This document shows, piece after piece, positions 42,901 to 53,763 of a stretch of DNA of 64,000 bases. The notes below the pieces were generated by a model, which worked only from the letters and a program-made list of their open reading frames with translations, ran no database searches and had not been told where the DNA came from. Each line of letters starts with the position of its first letter. The first letter of the stretch is position 1. Both the position numbers and the translations under genes were made by a program. Origin of the DNA: Saccharum officinarum (taxonomy: Eukaryota; Streptophyta; Magnoliopsida; Poales; Poaceae). The stretch lies in assembly GCA_020631735.1 (NCBI GenBank), contig CM036225.1, positions 62,839,183 through 62,903,182 on the forward strand, given 5' to 3'.

Positions 42901-45900
42901 GGCTATGTTGTCATCTTCAAAAATGTCGTGCGGACAGTAGAGGAGGAAGGAGTCCTACGGTGTTCAGCCAGAGCTCAGGGCCTTCGGGTGCTACTCTAGG
43001 ACCTCCTGTTCTTGCTTTGGTGGTTGTTTCTTTGTCTTGTATATGGCGCGAATGAACTAAATGCCTTAAGGTGGGGTCTGGGTGTGTTATATCTTTATTG
43101 TTGTACTTATTCAATGAATTTACTTTGTGGTCGAATGACACACAGCTCTTCTATGGGGTCCAGGAAAAACAAAAGCGCGTACACTGATGTGTGTATCCTC
43201 TGTTGTACTGGTACAAACATGATAAAAGGGCATGCGTGGCATGCATGAATAAGGTCATATTCATCCGGTTTATAATCCGTACTTTTCAGCTTGTTTTTTT
43301 AGCCAGAACAGTGTTTTTCTCTCACGACAAATCAGTCAACAGTGTTTTCAGTCGGCTTATCAGCACAACCGAATGAGGCCTAAGACATGATCAAGTTGAT
43401 GAGCAAGTTCTTTTTTTTATAAGTGCATCCTTGGTACACCAAGCCACTGGTGCACTGAATTAATACAGGTGGTGGAGCATTGAATGCAGTTAGAGTGGTG
43501 CCACATCGAATTGATACCCATGTTGAAAGCATAAATAAGGTCTCGTTTAGTTTCTAAAAATTGTTGCCTTCATCTATCACATCGAATGTTTGGACATATA
43601 CATGGAGTACTAAACATAGATGAAAAAAAACTAATTGTATAGTTTTCAAAAAATCACGAGACGAATCTTTTAAGCCTAATTAGTCCATGAAAAGTCTTAA
43701 ATGCTACAGTAACCATCATGTGTTAATGACGGATTAATTAGTATTATTAGATTCGTCTCGCAGTTTCCTGACGGGTTCTGTAATTTGTTTTTTATTAGTA
43801 TCTAAAAACTCCTTCCAACACATCTGATGTGACATCAAATTTTTTTCTTTTCACGAACTAAACGTAGCCTAATATTGTCATCATGTTACATGGTTACGCC
43901 TCCTCTTTGTTGTGCTTGGACCATAACGTTCTTTTTTGTTTACGTTTTTCATGACGAAAGAGCTTAAGATACTTTTGCAATGGGAACAAATTAAGGTTTT
44001 AGTCATGAGGGTAAGTGTTTAACACGCAAAGAACTAGCAATGGCATTTGAAAAAAAATGGCCAGTTGCATAACACATTGGGTAGACACTACGAACACTGC
44101 GGCATGGGAAAAACCTCTGATCCTTCTGTTTGAAAGCCTCTCGGTCTCTCCTTTCCCCAGCTACAGTTGCCACGGGCGGAAAGGAGGGGACGCGAGCTTT
44201 CCGGCGGTGATTCCGTTGGCCCCCTTCCTCTCTGGCGGCCCGTTAGGCGCTAGAGAGGGAGGAGGCTGAAAGGACTTGATGGCGAGAGGGGGGTGAATAG
44301 CCTATTAAAAAAGTCTACAAAGACAAGCTAAACAAGTTTATCAATAAAACAAATAGCGAGATGCGATTTTTGCTTAGCCTATGGGATATTTGCAAACCAC
44401 CTATCTAATTCACAATTCTAGTATTTGCACTCAACCGCACAAGTCAAACCGGGAAAGGTAATTACAACTACAACTAGCAAGCTACACAAAAGAGCTACTC
44501 TAGCAAAGATAACTAAGAAGATAAAGCTGAGTTGAGTTAGGAGAGTTTCACCGAGGGACGAAGTATTGAGCCAACCAATATGATCAACAATGAATACCAA
44601 GATAACCGAACACCGGGATCAATCAATCACAATATAAAAGTGATGACACGAAGATTTATCCCGAGGTTCACGTGCTTGCCGGCACGCTAGTCCCCATTGT
44701 GTCCCTTTTCACCACGTGGTTCGGTGGCTAATCGGTCACACACCGAGCCTCTCAAAAGGCGCCACAAGAACCTACCAAATGGTAAAAGGTTGCAATGACA
44801 CGAGCAATATATTAATGTTGCCTTTGGCGCTTCGCCGAGGTAGGCACAAACCCCTCACAATCACCGAAGGTGGCCAAGAACAATCACCAACTCTTGCCAA
44901 CGCCTCCAAGCTGCTCCAAGCCGTCTAGGTGGCGGCAACCACCAAGAGAAACAAGAATCCCGCAGCAAATCAACCACCAAGTGCCAACTAGATGCAATCT
45001 CGCAATGCAAATGCACTTGGATCATTCAATCTCACTTCGAATATGCAAAGAAGCAAGAGAGATGAGTGGGAGGGGAGTTGCTTAGCTCAAAGTGCTCACA
45101 AGTATGCCAAAATGTTCGAGAGAGAGAGCCTTGGGCCGGCCAACAAGTATTTATAGACGTACCCCTTCGAATAGAGCCGTTAGAAACTTAAACAACCGAA
45201 ATCGTGCTGACCGGACGCGCTGGTCCAACTGACCGGACGCGCCGGTCGCCCAACGGCTAACACGTGAAACACTAACCGGACGCGCTGGTCCAAACGACCG
45301 GACGCGCTGGTCGCACAACGGCTAACTACGAAGCAACGACCGGACGCGCTCATCGCGCAGACTGGACGCGCTGGAAACGACCGGACGCGCTGGTCCCGAG
45401 AATGACCGGACGCGCTGGTCGCCTGAGCAGCGCTCAACGAAACAACGACCGGACGCGCTGAAGAAACATGACCGGACGCGACAGTGCCAGCGTCCGGTTA
45501 CAGTCCAGTAAGCTCCCTGAACGACCGGACGCGTCCGATCATCAGTGACCGGACGCGCCTCGCGTCCGATCATCAAACTGAAAAACGCGCAGACACTGAA
45601 CACTGACCGGACGTGTTCGGTCATGCAAGGACCACGTCCGGTTCAGCGTCCGGTCACCTCTGTGACCTCCGTTCGCCTCCGTTTCTTTTCCGGACTTCCG
45701 GTTCAGTGGAAAATAGTCGTTTCAACTTCTCGAAAATCCCAAACTCTCTCTACCGCTCAAACTCCACCGCATTCGCAAACGTGCCAACACCACCAAGTGA
45801 TCTCGTCAAGTGTGAGTGTGTTAGCATTTTCACAATCATTTTTCGAGGCGATATTAGTTCTATCCAAATGCATATGATCATGAAATGCACACCTAGAGGC

Positions 45901-48900
45901 ACTTAGGAGTTCAATAGCCGCGCCATTCCCCTCTTTATAGTACGTCTTTCTATCCTATAATGTAACCACACCCACTAGGTGTCTTGGTTACTAAAACACA
46001 ACCCTTAAGCATATACCTTTGCCTTGATCACACAGGGTTGCGTCCAAATCCAAGTGTGGCCATCATGATCACCATGTCCATCTTGCCACCAACCTTAGAA
46101 TGTGCTAATCCTCATATGCTACATACAACTTAGGTATAGGATTAGTACTTAGGCATTATCACTAATTACCAACACCAAACATAGGACTTTCAGAGGCCCG
46201 GGGAATCGACGTGCGGATGTAGATAGGGTAACTAGGTATCTATCTAGGGTTAGGTTTTGCTCGCCGTCGGTGACCGTCGGTGGAGCTAGATCTTGCCGGG
46301 GGAGTGATGCTCCTCTGCGGCTCGTTGTTCCTGGCGGCGTCGGTGAGGTGATGGTGGCGACGACGCAGGTGAATAACTTATCCCAGCCTCTTCCTCGTCT
46401 CGGTGGCTTTCTTCTCCGTCGTCATCGGCGAGGTCGGGGAGAACCGTTTAGGAGTCCGCGCAGTTCGGCGTATCGTCGTCTTCGAGAGGCGGCGGTGCCG
46501 GCAACGCTTTTTGTCCAGGGTGCAAGGATGGTTGTCGGCTTTGTGGTAGGTTGCAGAGTGGATCGAGCTCGAGCTTCCCTCGGTGACTGTCGACAGCCTG
46601 TTTCTATTCAAGATCGGTGGAGCTTGGGGCGCGTTCCTGGCCGATGCTCTTTCAACGATGGATTTGACCCGGCCTTGGTGTTGGGCAACTATTGCGGCTC
46701 GTTAAAGCTTCTATGCGATGGAGCTCCTCCAGATCTGGGCGGCGGCGGGTGCTACCAGCGCCGGAGAGGGAGAGGGATGGCGGTGGCCTTTGCAGACGAG
46801 CACGGTGCCCATGGATCTTCTTGTGCTTTAGTGTTTTCTAGGGGCTTCTGTGCAAGTTTGTTAAGGAAGTTGTCTCTGTTCCCTGTAACATCGTATTTGT
46901 ATGCCTATGAGTCCATGTACGTTTTCCTTATCTAATATACAGATACGGTTTATCAACAAAAAAAACACTGCGGCATGGGAGCTGAACAGAATGGCCTATT
47001 GCCATGTCTGGCATAAAAAAACAAATGAACTATATGATGGGTTGATGTTATTGATAACATGAGCGTGTACAAATATGTCGGACCTGAACCAATAGTTGTA
47101 TTTTCATTCAAATAATAATGCAGAAAGGACGAGAATTGGAGAATTCTATCGATTCTCATTCATGCCATGCCATGTTTATAGACTCACAAGGTTGGCTGGA
47201 TTTCAGTAGGGCAGGTTTACACGCCTAGGCCTAGCCATGGTGTGTTTGTTTGGAGATAATTGGTGGGGGAATCAAAGTTCAGAGATAGGATCTTGGAAAT
47301 CTCTTTCTTATTTGTTTGGTGGGAGCAGGGGTTTTGGTCGGACGGGGATGGGCTAGTACCGAATCTGCAGCCTTTCCTGCATTTTATTGTGGAGTGCTAG
47401 TCTCTACCCATTCCCTTTCACTTTGCAAGTTTAATTGATTAACTTCAAAAACATTATTACTACCTTGACGCTCAGAAATAAAAGCCATATTATTCCTATG
47501 AAACAAAAAGTTGATTTCAGTCCTAGATGTGCATATACTAAATGATCCTCAAAAGCCTTGGCAAAAGCCCAACCACCCTTTGCCAAAAAAAAAAGTTTTC
47601 TAATAGAAAGACAATGCCATGTAGAAAATATTGGATCATGGTGCATGAGTCCAGAAAATGATATTATACAATGTGTAACAACATGTGCAAGGTAGAAGTT
47701 TGAGATACTATTAAAATATATAGAATTTATTGTAAACCCAATATAAAAATTGTTCTTACTTTCTCGATTGCAACATATCCTTTTGCTCCTGTCAATATCT
47801 CTATAATTATAACGCCAAGACTATATATATCCAACTGCATTGTGATATGCCCACTGTAGTATTCTGGTGCTAAATATCCTCTACACAAAAATACATACAA
47901 TTAATGTAATGAATGAATGGACAAGGAATGTAATGAACTTAACCAAGAAAAACTGAGCTTTCAAGAGGGTTTAGCAACTTTACATTGATCCAATCAGTTT
48001 TGAAGTAATATCCTTGCTTTGCTTTTCATCAAAGCATCTTGAAATACCAAAATCAGCAATTTTTGGCACCATTTTACCATCTACCAGTATATTAGCAGGT
48101 TTGAAATCTAAGTGAACGATATGGTTCTCATGAAGATAATGTAAACCCTCACAGATTCCTTTGATAATTTGATAGCGCACTCTCCACTCAAGGCCAGAAG
48201 ACGCATCTGTGAAATGAAGAGTAAAAATGATTTTATATTTTAGATAATGTAAATCTTCTATTGTCAGATATAATGTATGGTACAATGTCATTTCTATAGT
48301 TCTATTATAGACAATCAGTTTTACCACAGAAAAAATTATGTGTGTAAATAAACATTACATGACACATGATCTTACCAGTGATATAATCACAGAGACTCCC
48401 ACCAGGTACGAACTCGAAACACAGCAACCTGTTTCGTAGATCTGCCATGAGAAGCTTGCCCTCATAGTCTACCATTTCTCCTTGTGTCTCAGAACAATAT
48501 CCCAGAAATCGTACTATATTTTTGTGCCGTGCCTTCATGAGACACTGAACCTCTCTACTATATTTCTGATCAAGGAGATCAAGTGTTTCAGACAGCTTCT
48601 TCACAGCGACCTTCCTAATTCCAAGCATTCCCTGCAGTCGCAGCTTGCCCTTGTCAGCGTGAAAGATGAGTATCTACATTCGTGAACAGCTATGGTTAGT
48701 CAAGGAGGACTAGGGCTGTTGACTGTTGAGGGCTGCCCATACCTTGTAGACCACAGCAAAGCCACCTCTGCCGATCTCCTGCTCACTGGAGAAATTATTT
48801 GTGATGGCTTCCAGAAGTGATAATGGCAGCTTCGTTGGCTTTTCATTTTCATTAAGAAGCATGCGCTCCAGGACATTGTACCCAACACTAACTTTACCAT

Positions 48901-48904
48901 CCAT
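39794..48904 (-). CDS. Predicted protein kinase - GRAS chimera (kinase exons spliced in frame to a DELLA-like fragment)
   Basis: Six exons: 48904-48743, 48631-48376, 48206-47984, 47880-47760, 40817-40611, 40468-39794; all GT-AG, phases compatible, about 547 residues. Exons 1-5 encode a complete Ser/Thr kinase: [11 protein letters not shown] loop, catalytic Lys in RKVAVKKL (about 65), [10 protein letters not shown] (about 171-180, non-RD), [17 protein letters not shown], and a C-lobe ending near [18 protein letters not shown]. Exon 6 starts [20 protein letters not shown], like the tail after the kinase domain in grass kinases that carry an MSP-like region. It then changes into a GRAS LHRI/VHIID sequence ([39 protein letters not shown]) lacking any DELLA motif. 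About ten residues before HVVDF are missing, and a frameshift ends the frame at 39794. Confidence 0.65.
41560..43130 (+). mobile_element. LINE (L1-type) fragments, C-terminal zinc-binding region
   Basis: Short pieces in shifting frames match the RT-associated zinc-binding domain of plant L1 elements: [19 protein letters not shown] near 41660, [14 protein letters not shown] near 41840, [20 protein letters not shown] near 42165, [18 protein letters not shown] near 42250, and EVWKHRNG near 42890. The text ends near 43130 without a clear poly(A). Many stops and frameshifts; at least two overlapping remnants seem to be present. Confidence 0.65.
43253..43380. mobile_element. 128-base MITE, TAA duplication
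   Basis: Landmarks TTCAGCTTGTTTTTTTAGCC, TTTTTCTCTCACGACAAATC and CGGCTTATCAGCACAACCGA belong to a MITE family abundant in panicoid grasses. TAA flanks both ends. Confidence 0.75.
43539..43869. mobile_element. MITE, TGTTTAG-related family, TAA duplication
   Basis: Ends GGTCTCGTTTAGTTT and GAACTAAACGTAGCC, flanked by TAA. Carries GAGACGAATCTTTTAAGCC and a second, inverted ATTCGTCTCGCAG block. Confidence 0.75.
44266..46193. mobile_element. Non-autonomous DNA transposon, 1.9 kb, AGG duplication
   Basis: Ends CTGAAAGGACTTGATG and (inverted) CTGAAAGTCCTATG, flanked by AGG on both sides. A three-base duplication and short inverted ends fit a class II element, but the superfamily is not settled (CACTA- or Harbinger-type both make three-base duplications). 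No transposase. It contains a GC-rich minisatellite. Confidence 0.6.
45208..45660. repeat. Degenerate minisatellite of GACCGGACGCGCTGGTC units
   Basis: At least a dozen copies of an ACCGGACGCG core separated by variable 5-30-base spacers. Later copies change to the reverse or shortened forms CGTCCGGT and GCGTCCGATCATCA. It makes repetitive frames on both strands that are not genes. Confidence 0.85.
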
Positions 48905-50160
48905 TTGTACAAACAGACAACAGTAGCCTAGACTTCAAATAGGAGCATGAGAATTGCTGTCACATGGTACCTGCAAAACTATATTTGATCATCCTGAATA
49001 TTGCATGAATTACCATTTGGGCCAAGTGTAAGTGCAATTTGGCAAGCAGTATTGCTACCACTTTATAACAAGTAAATGTACAAACTTCACAATACAAAGA
49101 GTAGGCTAAAGTTAAATTGCTCTGTACAGTATAAGGAAGTACGCATGGCATAGTGCAGTATAGTTTTGCTGCCACCATGAGAAATATTTCTCAGCATTTT
49201 GCGTTCCTGAGGGCTGCCTGAACATGCTTCAAAATGTGCCTGATCAGGAAGGCCTCAATTAAATTAAAGGTTCCCAAGATGTTTATTGTTATAGTACGAA
49301 GCATCGGCATGCCTACTCTGTTCTACTGGATCCGTTCCAAAATGCTTTACCAACATCAAGAACATTAAATTAATTTCATTAAATCCACCGTACAATATGA
49401 TATGCCATTTTGAAACAAAGGAATTATAACCAAGCAACCCGCTTATGCACAAGATCGATTCAAGCAACAAAAGCAAGAGGAAAACAAGAGTATAAATACG
49501 GGAGCTTAACATCTTAACATCACCTGGCTGCTGAAAAAAGAGTCAAGTCTAATTTGGTGAACGAATCAGAGATCTGGGAAGAGGAAAAGGACGGGAAGGA
49601 CGAGAGCAAGAAGAGGCACAGCAATCAGCACCTGATTTCAGCGATGGAGTGGTAATCAATTGACCACGGGATCCACACGCCGGAGCGAAATCTCTTCCAT
49701 TCCGTCTTCCCCTGGATGAGAATGAGAGAATCTATGCATCAGAGTGCAGCCTCGATGAACTTTGTATGAACCTGTGAACCATTTACTGTGGCGGGCGCGC
49801 CTATACGCCAGTGCTGTGAACGCTTTATTCCCAAATAAAGCGGGAAAAACCTTTTTTCTAAAAAAGATGGAGCGCCACTGACATCGAGGGCCACTGCTGT
49901 TGGCTACTCCTACTACTTTTTGGTCCGGCTCAACGCGCTCCATAAATGCGTGTTAACTGTTGACGCCGAAGGACAGGACGAGACGAGACGGGGTAGGCGT
50001 GGCGGCGCGGCGGCGCCTGTGGAAGCGAAGCGGAGCCTTGGCGCGTGGGCCATTTCACTTTGCATATGGGCCTCGGCCTTTTTGCTGAAAAATGGGCCCG
50101 TAAACGGTAGTCCTCCATCGAGTATGGGCTGACCTGCGGCCGCTGGGCCCATCATCTCAC
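48905..50160 (-). other. Upstream region of the kinase gene
   Basis: No other gene is seen in this stretch. Sequence around 49500-49950 is moderately GC-rich and may hold the 5' leader exon(s) and promoter on the minus strand. I could not fix a transcription start. Confidence 0.35.
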
Positions 50161-50276
50161 TGTATGAACGTCTCGTCCTTTGCATTTCTTTTTTTTTTGT
50201 TATTTAAAAAGGAGTGTTGTATGAACGTCTCCTCCTTTGCAACATTTTTTTTGTTATTTAAAAAGGAGTGTCTTGT
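50161..50276. repeat. Tandem duplication, about 58-base period
   Basis: GTATGAACGTCTC-TCCTTTGCA, a T run, GTTATTTAAAAAGGAGTGT occurs twice in succession with few differences. Confidence 0.85.
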
Positions 50277-50553
50277 GCTACCTTGTATATAAAATCTAAC
50301 AATAAAACAAAGATATAAAAACAAAAAGAAAGATACTCCATCACCGTCTGCATTCCAGTCCCCACTGCATGTGACCGACAGACACATGGGCCCGCGCCTC
50401 CCAGTCTGAACACGGGCACACACTGACTGACACCGGAGGACACGCCAAAAAGTGGCAATTGGCCGTCAGAGCATGGGCGGGCCGAGGCTACATTACACAT
50501 TGGCAGACCAGAGGTTAATTGATTGCCGTTTCCGTCCACCTATTCCTACCGAG

Positions 50554-50795
50554 GGCCGGGTCAGTTTTAAAATTTTTGGTAAAACGATACTGTAGCGATT
50601 TTTCATTGTTATTTGTCAATTAGTGTCCAATCATGATCTAATTAGGCTTAAAAGATTCGTCTCGTCCATTTCGTCTAAACTGTGTAATTAGTTTTATTTT
50701 TTATCTATATTTAATGTTTCATGCATGTGTCCAAAGATTCGATGTGATGAGGAATCTGAAAAATTTTGCAAAATTTTCTAGGAACTAAACAAGCC
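50554..50795. mobile_element. MITE, TGTTTAG family
   Basis: Right end GGAACTAAACAAGCC; internal GGCTTAAAAGATTCGTCTCG and TAATTAGTTTTATTTTTTAT. The left end GGGCCGGGTCAGTTTTAAAA is diverged and no TSD could be fixed. Confidence 0.7.
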
Positions 50796-51652
50796 TGAAT
50801 TGAATGCACCGAAATTGCAGAAGCTGTCAAAAGAACCAGAAACGGACGGTTCTACTACACTCTACAGTCTGCCAGTGTCGCAGCTCCGCTCACAAAAGGA
50901 AAACTGAACTGTTGACCAGGCTAGCTGCGTGCATGCGTAGGAGAGTGGTGTGATGAACATAGAAGCTTCGGCTCGGAACCGGAGAGTTTGAACTCGAGTA
51001 GTCCAGCACTTGCCGGCCTTGAGATTCACGAGTGCACGCGGGCGCGGTGCACATTACAAAGCCCGGCCATTAATTACTGCTTACTAATCATCACTACGCG
51101 GGAGTTGAGAGAGAGTATTTTAGTGAAAGGTCCAAGACGAATACGACGACGAGCTGGAACGAATTTCTCAACTTGCCAATCTGCGTTTGGAGTACCGACT
51201 CACCGTAGTAGTGCAGTGCAACGTCAAGTGCGCAGAATGGCAGTGACGACATCGCCGTCCCGTCCATGCACGCCGACGCTGGACTGGACTAGCACACGGG
51301 CACGGCCACGGAGCGCCAGGCCGTTCCACGTTGACTCGGCGGCGCCACGTCACTCCCAGCCCAAGTACGCCGACGCCAACCCCGTTGCGTTCCTCGTCCC
51401 CAGCAAGCAGACGCAGGCAAGCGAGACGGACACCGGCCACGCAGGCGCCACGCGCTCCGCCCGTCCTGCTCCTGCACGCTGCACGCTGCACCGCGTCGCG
51501 CGGCCCGTGCCCCGTGCACCCTCCAGCTTCCGCGTTTACCCTTGCCATGTGACCTGACAAGGGACACCGCGCGCTCTCTAACTGCCACCCCCGCCCGCCT
51601 CCTTCACTCCCCTCCCACCAAAAACCTCACGCCACCGCTGCGGCAGCCCGCC
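50796..51652 (+). promoter_or_regulatory. Upstream region of the LRX gene
   Basis: About 850 bases from the MITE to the ATG, rising in GC toward the gene. The last ~110 bases in the reading frame are open upstream of the ATG but carry a typical plant leader (C-rich, CACCACCAAAAACC-like). No specific element is claimed. Confidence 0.35.
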
Positions 51653-53763
51653 ATGATCCCCGCTCCACCCGGCAGCGGGTGGCGCCGCGCCCTCCTCGCC
51701 GCCGCCCTCCTCCTCCTCGCCCTCGCGCCACCCGCATCAGCGCAGCCGACGCCGACGAGCCCGGCGCTGCAGGCGGCGTACACGGCGCTGCAGGCGTGGA
51801 AGCGGGCGGCCATCTTCTCCGACCCGTCCAACTTCACAGCCAACTGGGTCGGCCCCAACGTGTGCGCCTACAACGGCATCTACTGCGCGCCGCGGCCCTC
51901 CGACGGGGCGCTGGCCGTGGCCGGCATCGACCTCAACCACGCCGACATCGCGGGCCACATCCCCGCCGACCTCCCCCTCGGCCTCCCCGACCTCGCGCTG
52001 CTCCACCTCAACTCCAACCGCTTCTGCGGGGTGCTGCCCGACACCTTCCTCCGCCTGCGGCTCCTCCACGAGCTCGACCTCAGCAACAACCGCTTCGTCG
52101 GCGCGTTCCCCGCCGTCGTCCTGGGTCTCCCCGCGCTCAGGTACCTCGACCTCAGGTTCAATGACTTCGAGGGACCCATTCCGCCGGCGGTCTTCGACCG
52201 CCCGCTCGACGCCATCCTGCTTAACTCCAACCGCCTCCGTGGCCCCATCCCGGGGAACCTCGGCAACTCACCCGCGTCCGTGGTGGTGCTCGCGCACAAC
52301 CGCCTCGGCGGATGTATCCCGCCGTCGATTGGGAGGATGGCGGACACGCTCAATGAGATCGTGCTCATCGACGACGAGCTCACCGGCTGCGTCCCGCCGC
52401 AGGTCGGGTTGCTTAGGAAGGTGACGGTGTTTGATGTCAGTGGGAACCACCTCCAGGGCCCGCTGCCGGCGAGCGTCGGTGGGATGGCTGCCGTCCAGCA
52501 GCTCAATGTGGCCGGGAACCTGCTCAGGGGCCCCGTGCCGACGGCCGTGTGCGCGCTGCAGGGGACGCTCAGGAACTTCACCTACGAGGACAACTTCTTC
52601 ACCTCGCGCCCTGGGTGCGCGGTCGCCACGGCCGACGGGAGGTGGAACTGTATCCCTGGCGCTCCCGCGCAGCGCCCGCCGCCGCAGTGCGCCGCCGCGG
52701 CCGCGCCGTTCGACTGCAGGACGGCGCAATGCCAGGCGCCGCCGACGTCCGGCACTCCTGGGTCGGGCCCTGGCACTCCTTCACAGCCGCTGCCCCCGCC
52801 TGGCTCCAACACGCCGTCGTATCCGTCGCCGCCAGGGAGCTCCACCACGCCGTCGCACCCGTCCCCGCCTGGCAGCTCCACGACGCCGTCGCACCCGTCC
52901 CCGCCAGGGGGCGCCACGACTCCGTCGTACCCGTCGCCGCCCACAGACGGCAGCAGCCCCAAGCCATCAATGCCGCCTTCATCCGGGCCTTCATCCCATG
53001 GTGGCTCGCCTCCGTCGTCCGGTTACCAGCCGCCTCCGCCGTCGTCCGGGTGGGCACCGTCGGGCCAACCCGTGGGCGTACCACCACCCACCGTACAGAG
53101 CATCCCGGTGGCGTCTGGCCGCCGCACACGCCAGCGGCTCCCGGCACACCAGGATCAGCGTACCCGCCGGGCACACCAGGATCGCCATCCACACCGACGA
53201 CTCCGGGCACGCCAGGTTCGGCATACCCGCCGACGACTCCAGGCACGCCAGGCTCGACATACCCGCCGACGACTCCCGGTGCACCAGGGTCGTCGCCATC
53301 CACCCCGACGACTCCGGGCACGCCAGGTTCGACATACCCGCCGACGACTCCGGGCGCACCAGGGTCGTCACCATCCACGCCGACGACTCCGGGCACTCCA
53401 GGTTCCACGTTCCCGCCGACGACACCCGGCTACCACCCTCCTTCCCCAGGTGGTGGTTCTCCAGGCGGCCACGGCGGCAACCAGCACGGCACTCCACCAT
53501 CGACACCAGGCAGCGGTGGCGGCGTCCTGCCATTCCCGCCCGCCCACGGCATGCCCTACTCCTCGCCGCCGCCACCACCGTCCGACCCAGCGGGGAACCT
53601 GCCGTTCCCGCCCGTCCACGGCGTGTCCTACTCGTCGCCGCCACCGCCGCTCCCGCCCGTCTATGGCGTGTCCTACGCGTCGCCCCCGCCGCCGCTCCCG
53701 CCCGTCTACGGCGTGTCCTACTCGTCGCCCCCGCCACCCGCGACGCCGTACAAGAGCAACTAG
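51653..53763 (+). CDS. LRX: Leucine-rich repeat extensin (LRX/PEX-type), single exon with one frameshift
   Basis: Signal peptide WRRALLAAALLLLALAPPASA (residues about 9-29) is followed by the LRX N-terminal block (LQAAYTALQAWKRAAIF, NVCAYNGIYC). About ten leucine-rich repeats follow (LHELDLSNNRFVGAFP, RYLDLRFNDFEGPIP), then a cysteine hinge and a proline-rich extensin region. LRX proteins sit in the cell wall and bind RALF peptides to monitor wall integrity. The frame from the ATG at 51653 holds to about 53095. Beyond that, proline-rich text (TPGTPGSTYPP repeats, then YSSPPPP near the end, stop at 53761-53763) is in the frame one base earlier, so one base is missing. The uncorrected frame would end at 53815 in an Arg/His-rich sequence. 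Confidence 0.88.
53130..53430 (+). repeat. Minisatellite in the LRX extensin domain
   Basis: Repeats of about 33-72 bases encode TPGTPGSTYPPTTPGAPGSS variants. The repeats are rich in Thr-Pro and Gly rather than Ser-Pro4, although YSSPPPP-type motifs return at the C-terminus. Confidence 0.8.

Larger units (their letters stand above)
44110..46963 (+). mobile_element. Retroposon with poly(A) tail and 17-base TSD, interrupted by a TIR element
   Basis: The sequence AACACTGCGGCATGGGA occurs at 44093-44109 and 46964-46980, and the right copy is preceded by an A-rich tail (CAACAAAAAAA). This is the signature of target-primed insertion by LINE machinery. Excluding the 1.9-kb inner element it is about 0.9 kb, G/C-rich, with the open stretch 46270-46935 but no recognised protein. 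It could be a short LINE-derived or SINE-like family. Confidence 0.75.
40818..47759 (-). other. 6.9-kb transposon-filled intron 4 of the kinase gene
   Basis: Donor at 47759 and acceptor at 40818 join phase-0 exons. The intron holds LINE remnants, two MITEs and a retroposon with its own nested insertion. The spaces between (40818-41560, 43873-44092, 46981-47759) show no genes. Confidence 0.6.

Noticed and set aside
45180..45624. Minus-strand ORFs with repeated SASGR / DQRVRS text
   Set aside because: These are translations of the GACCGGACGCGCTGGTC minisatellite and change frame with each spacer.
45208..45660. CRISPR-like array of short repeats and spacers
   Set aside because: Units are degenerate and partly inverted, spacers are of irregular length, and the host is a plant; it is a minisatellite inside a transposon.
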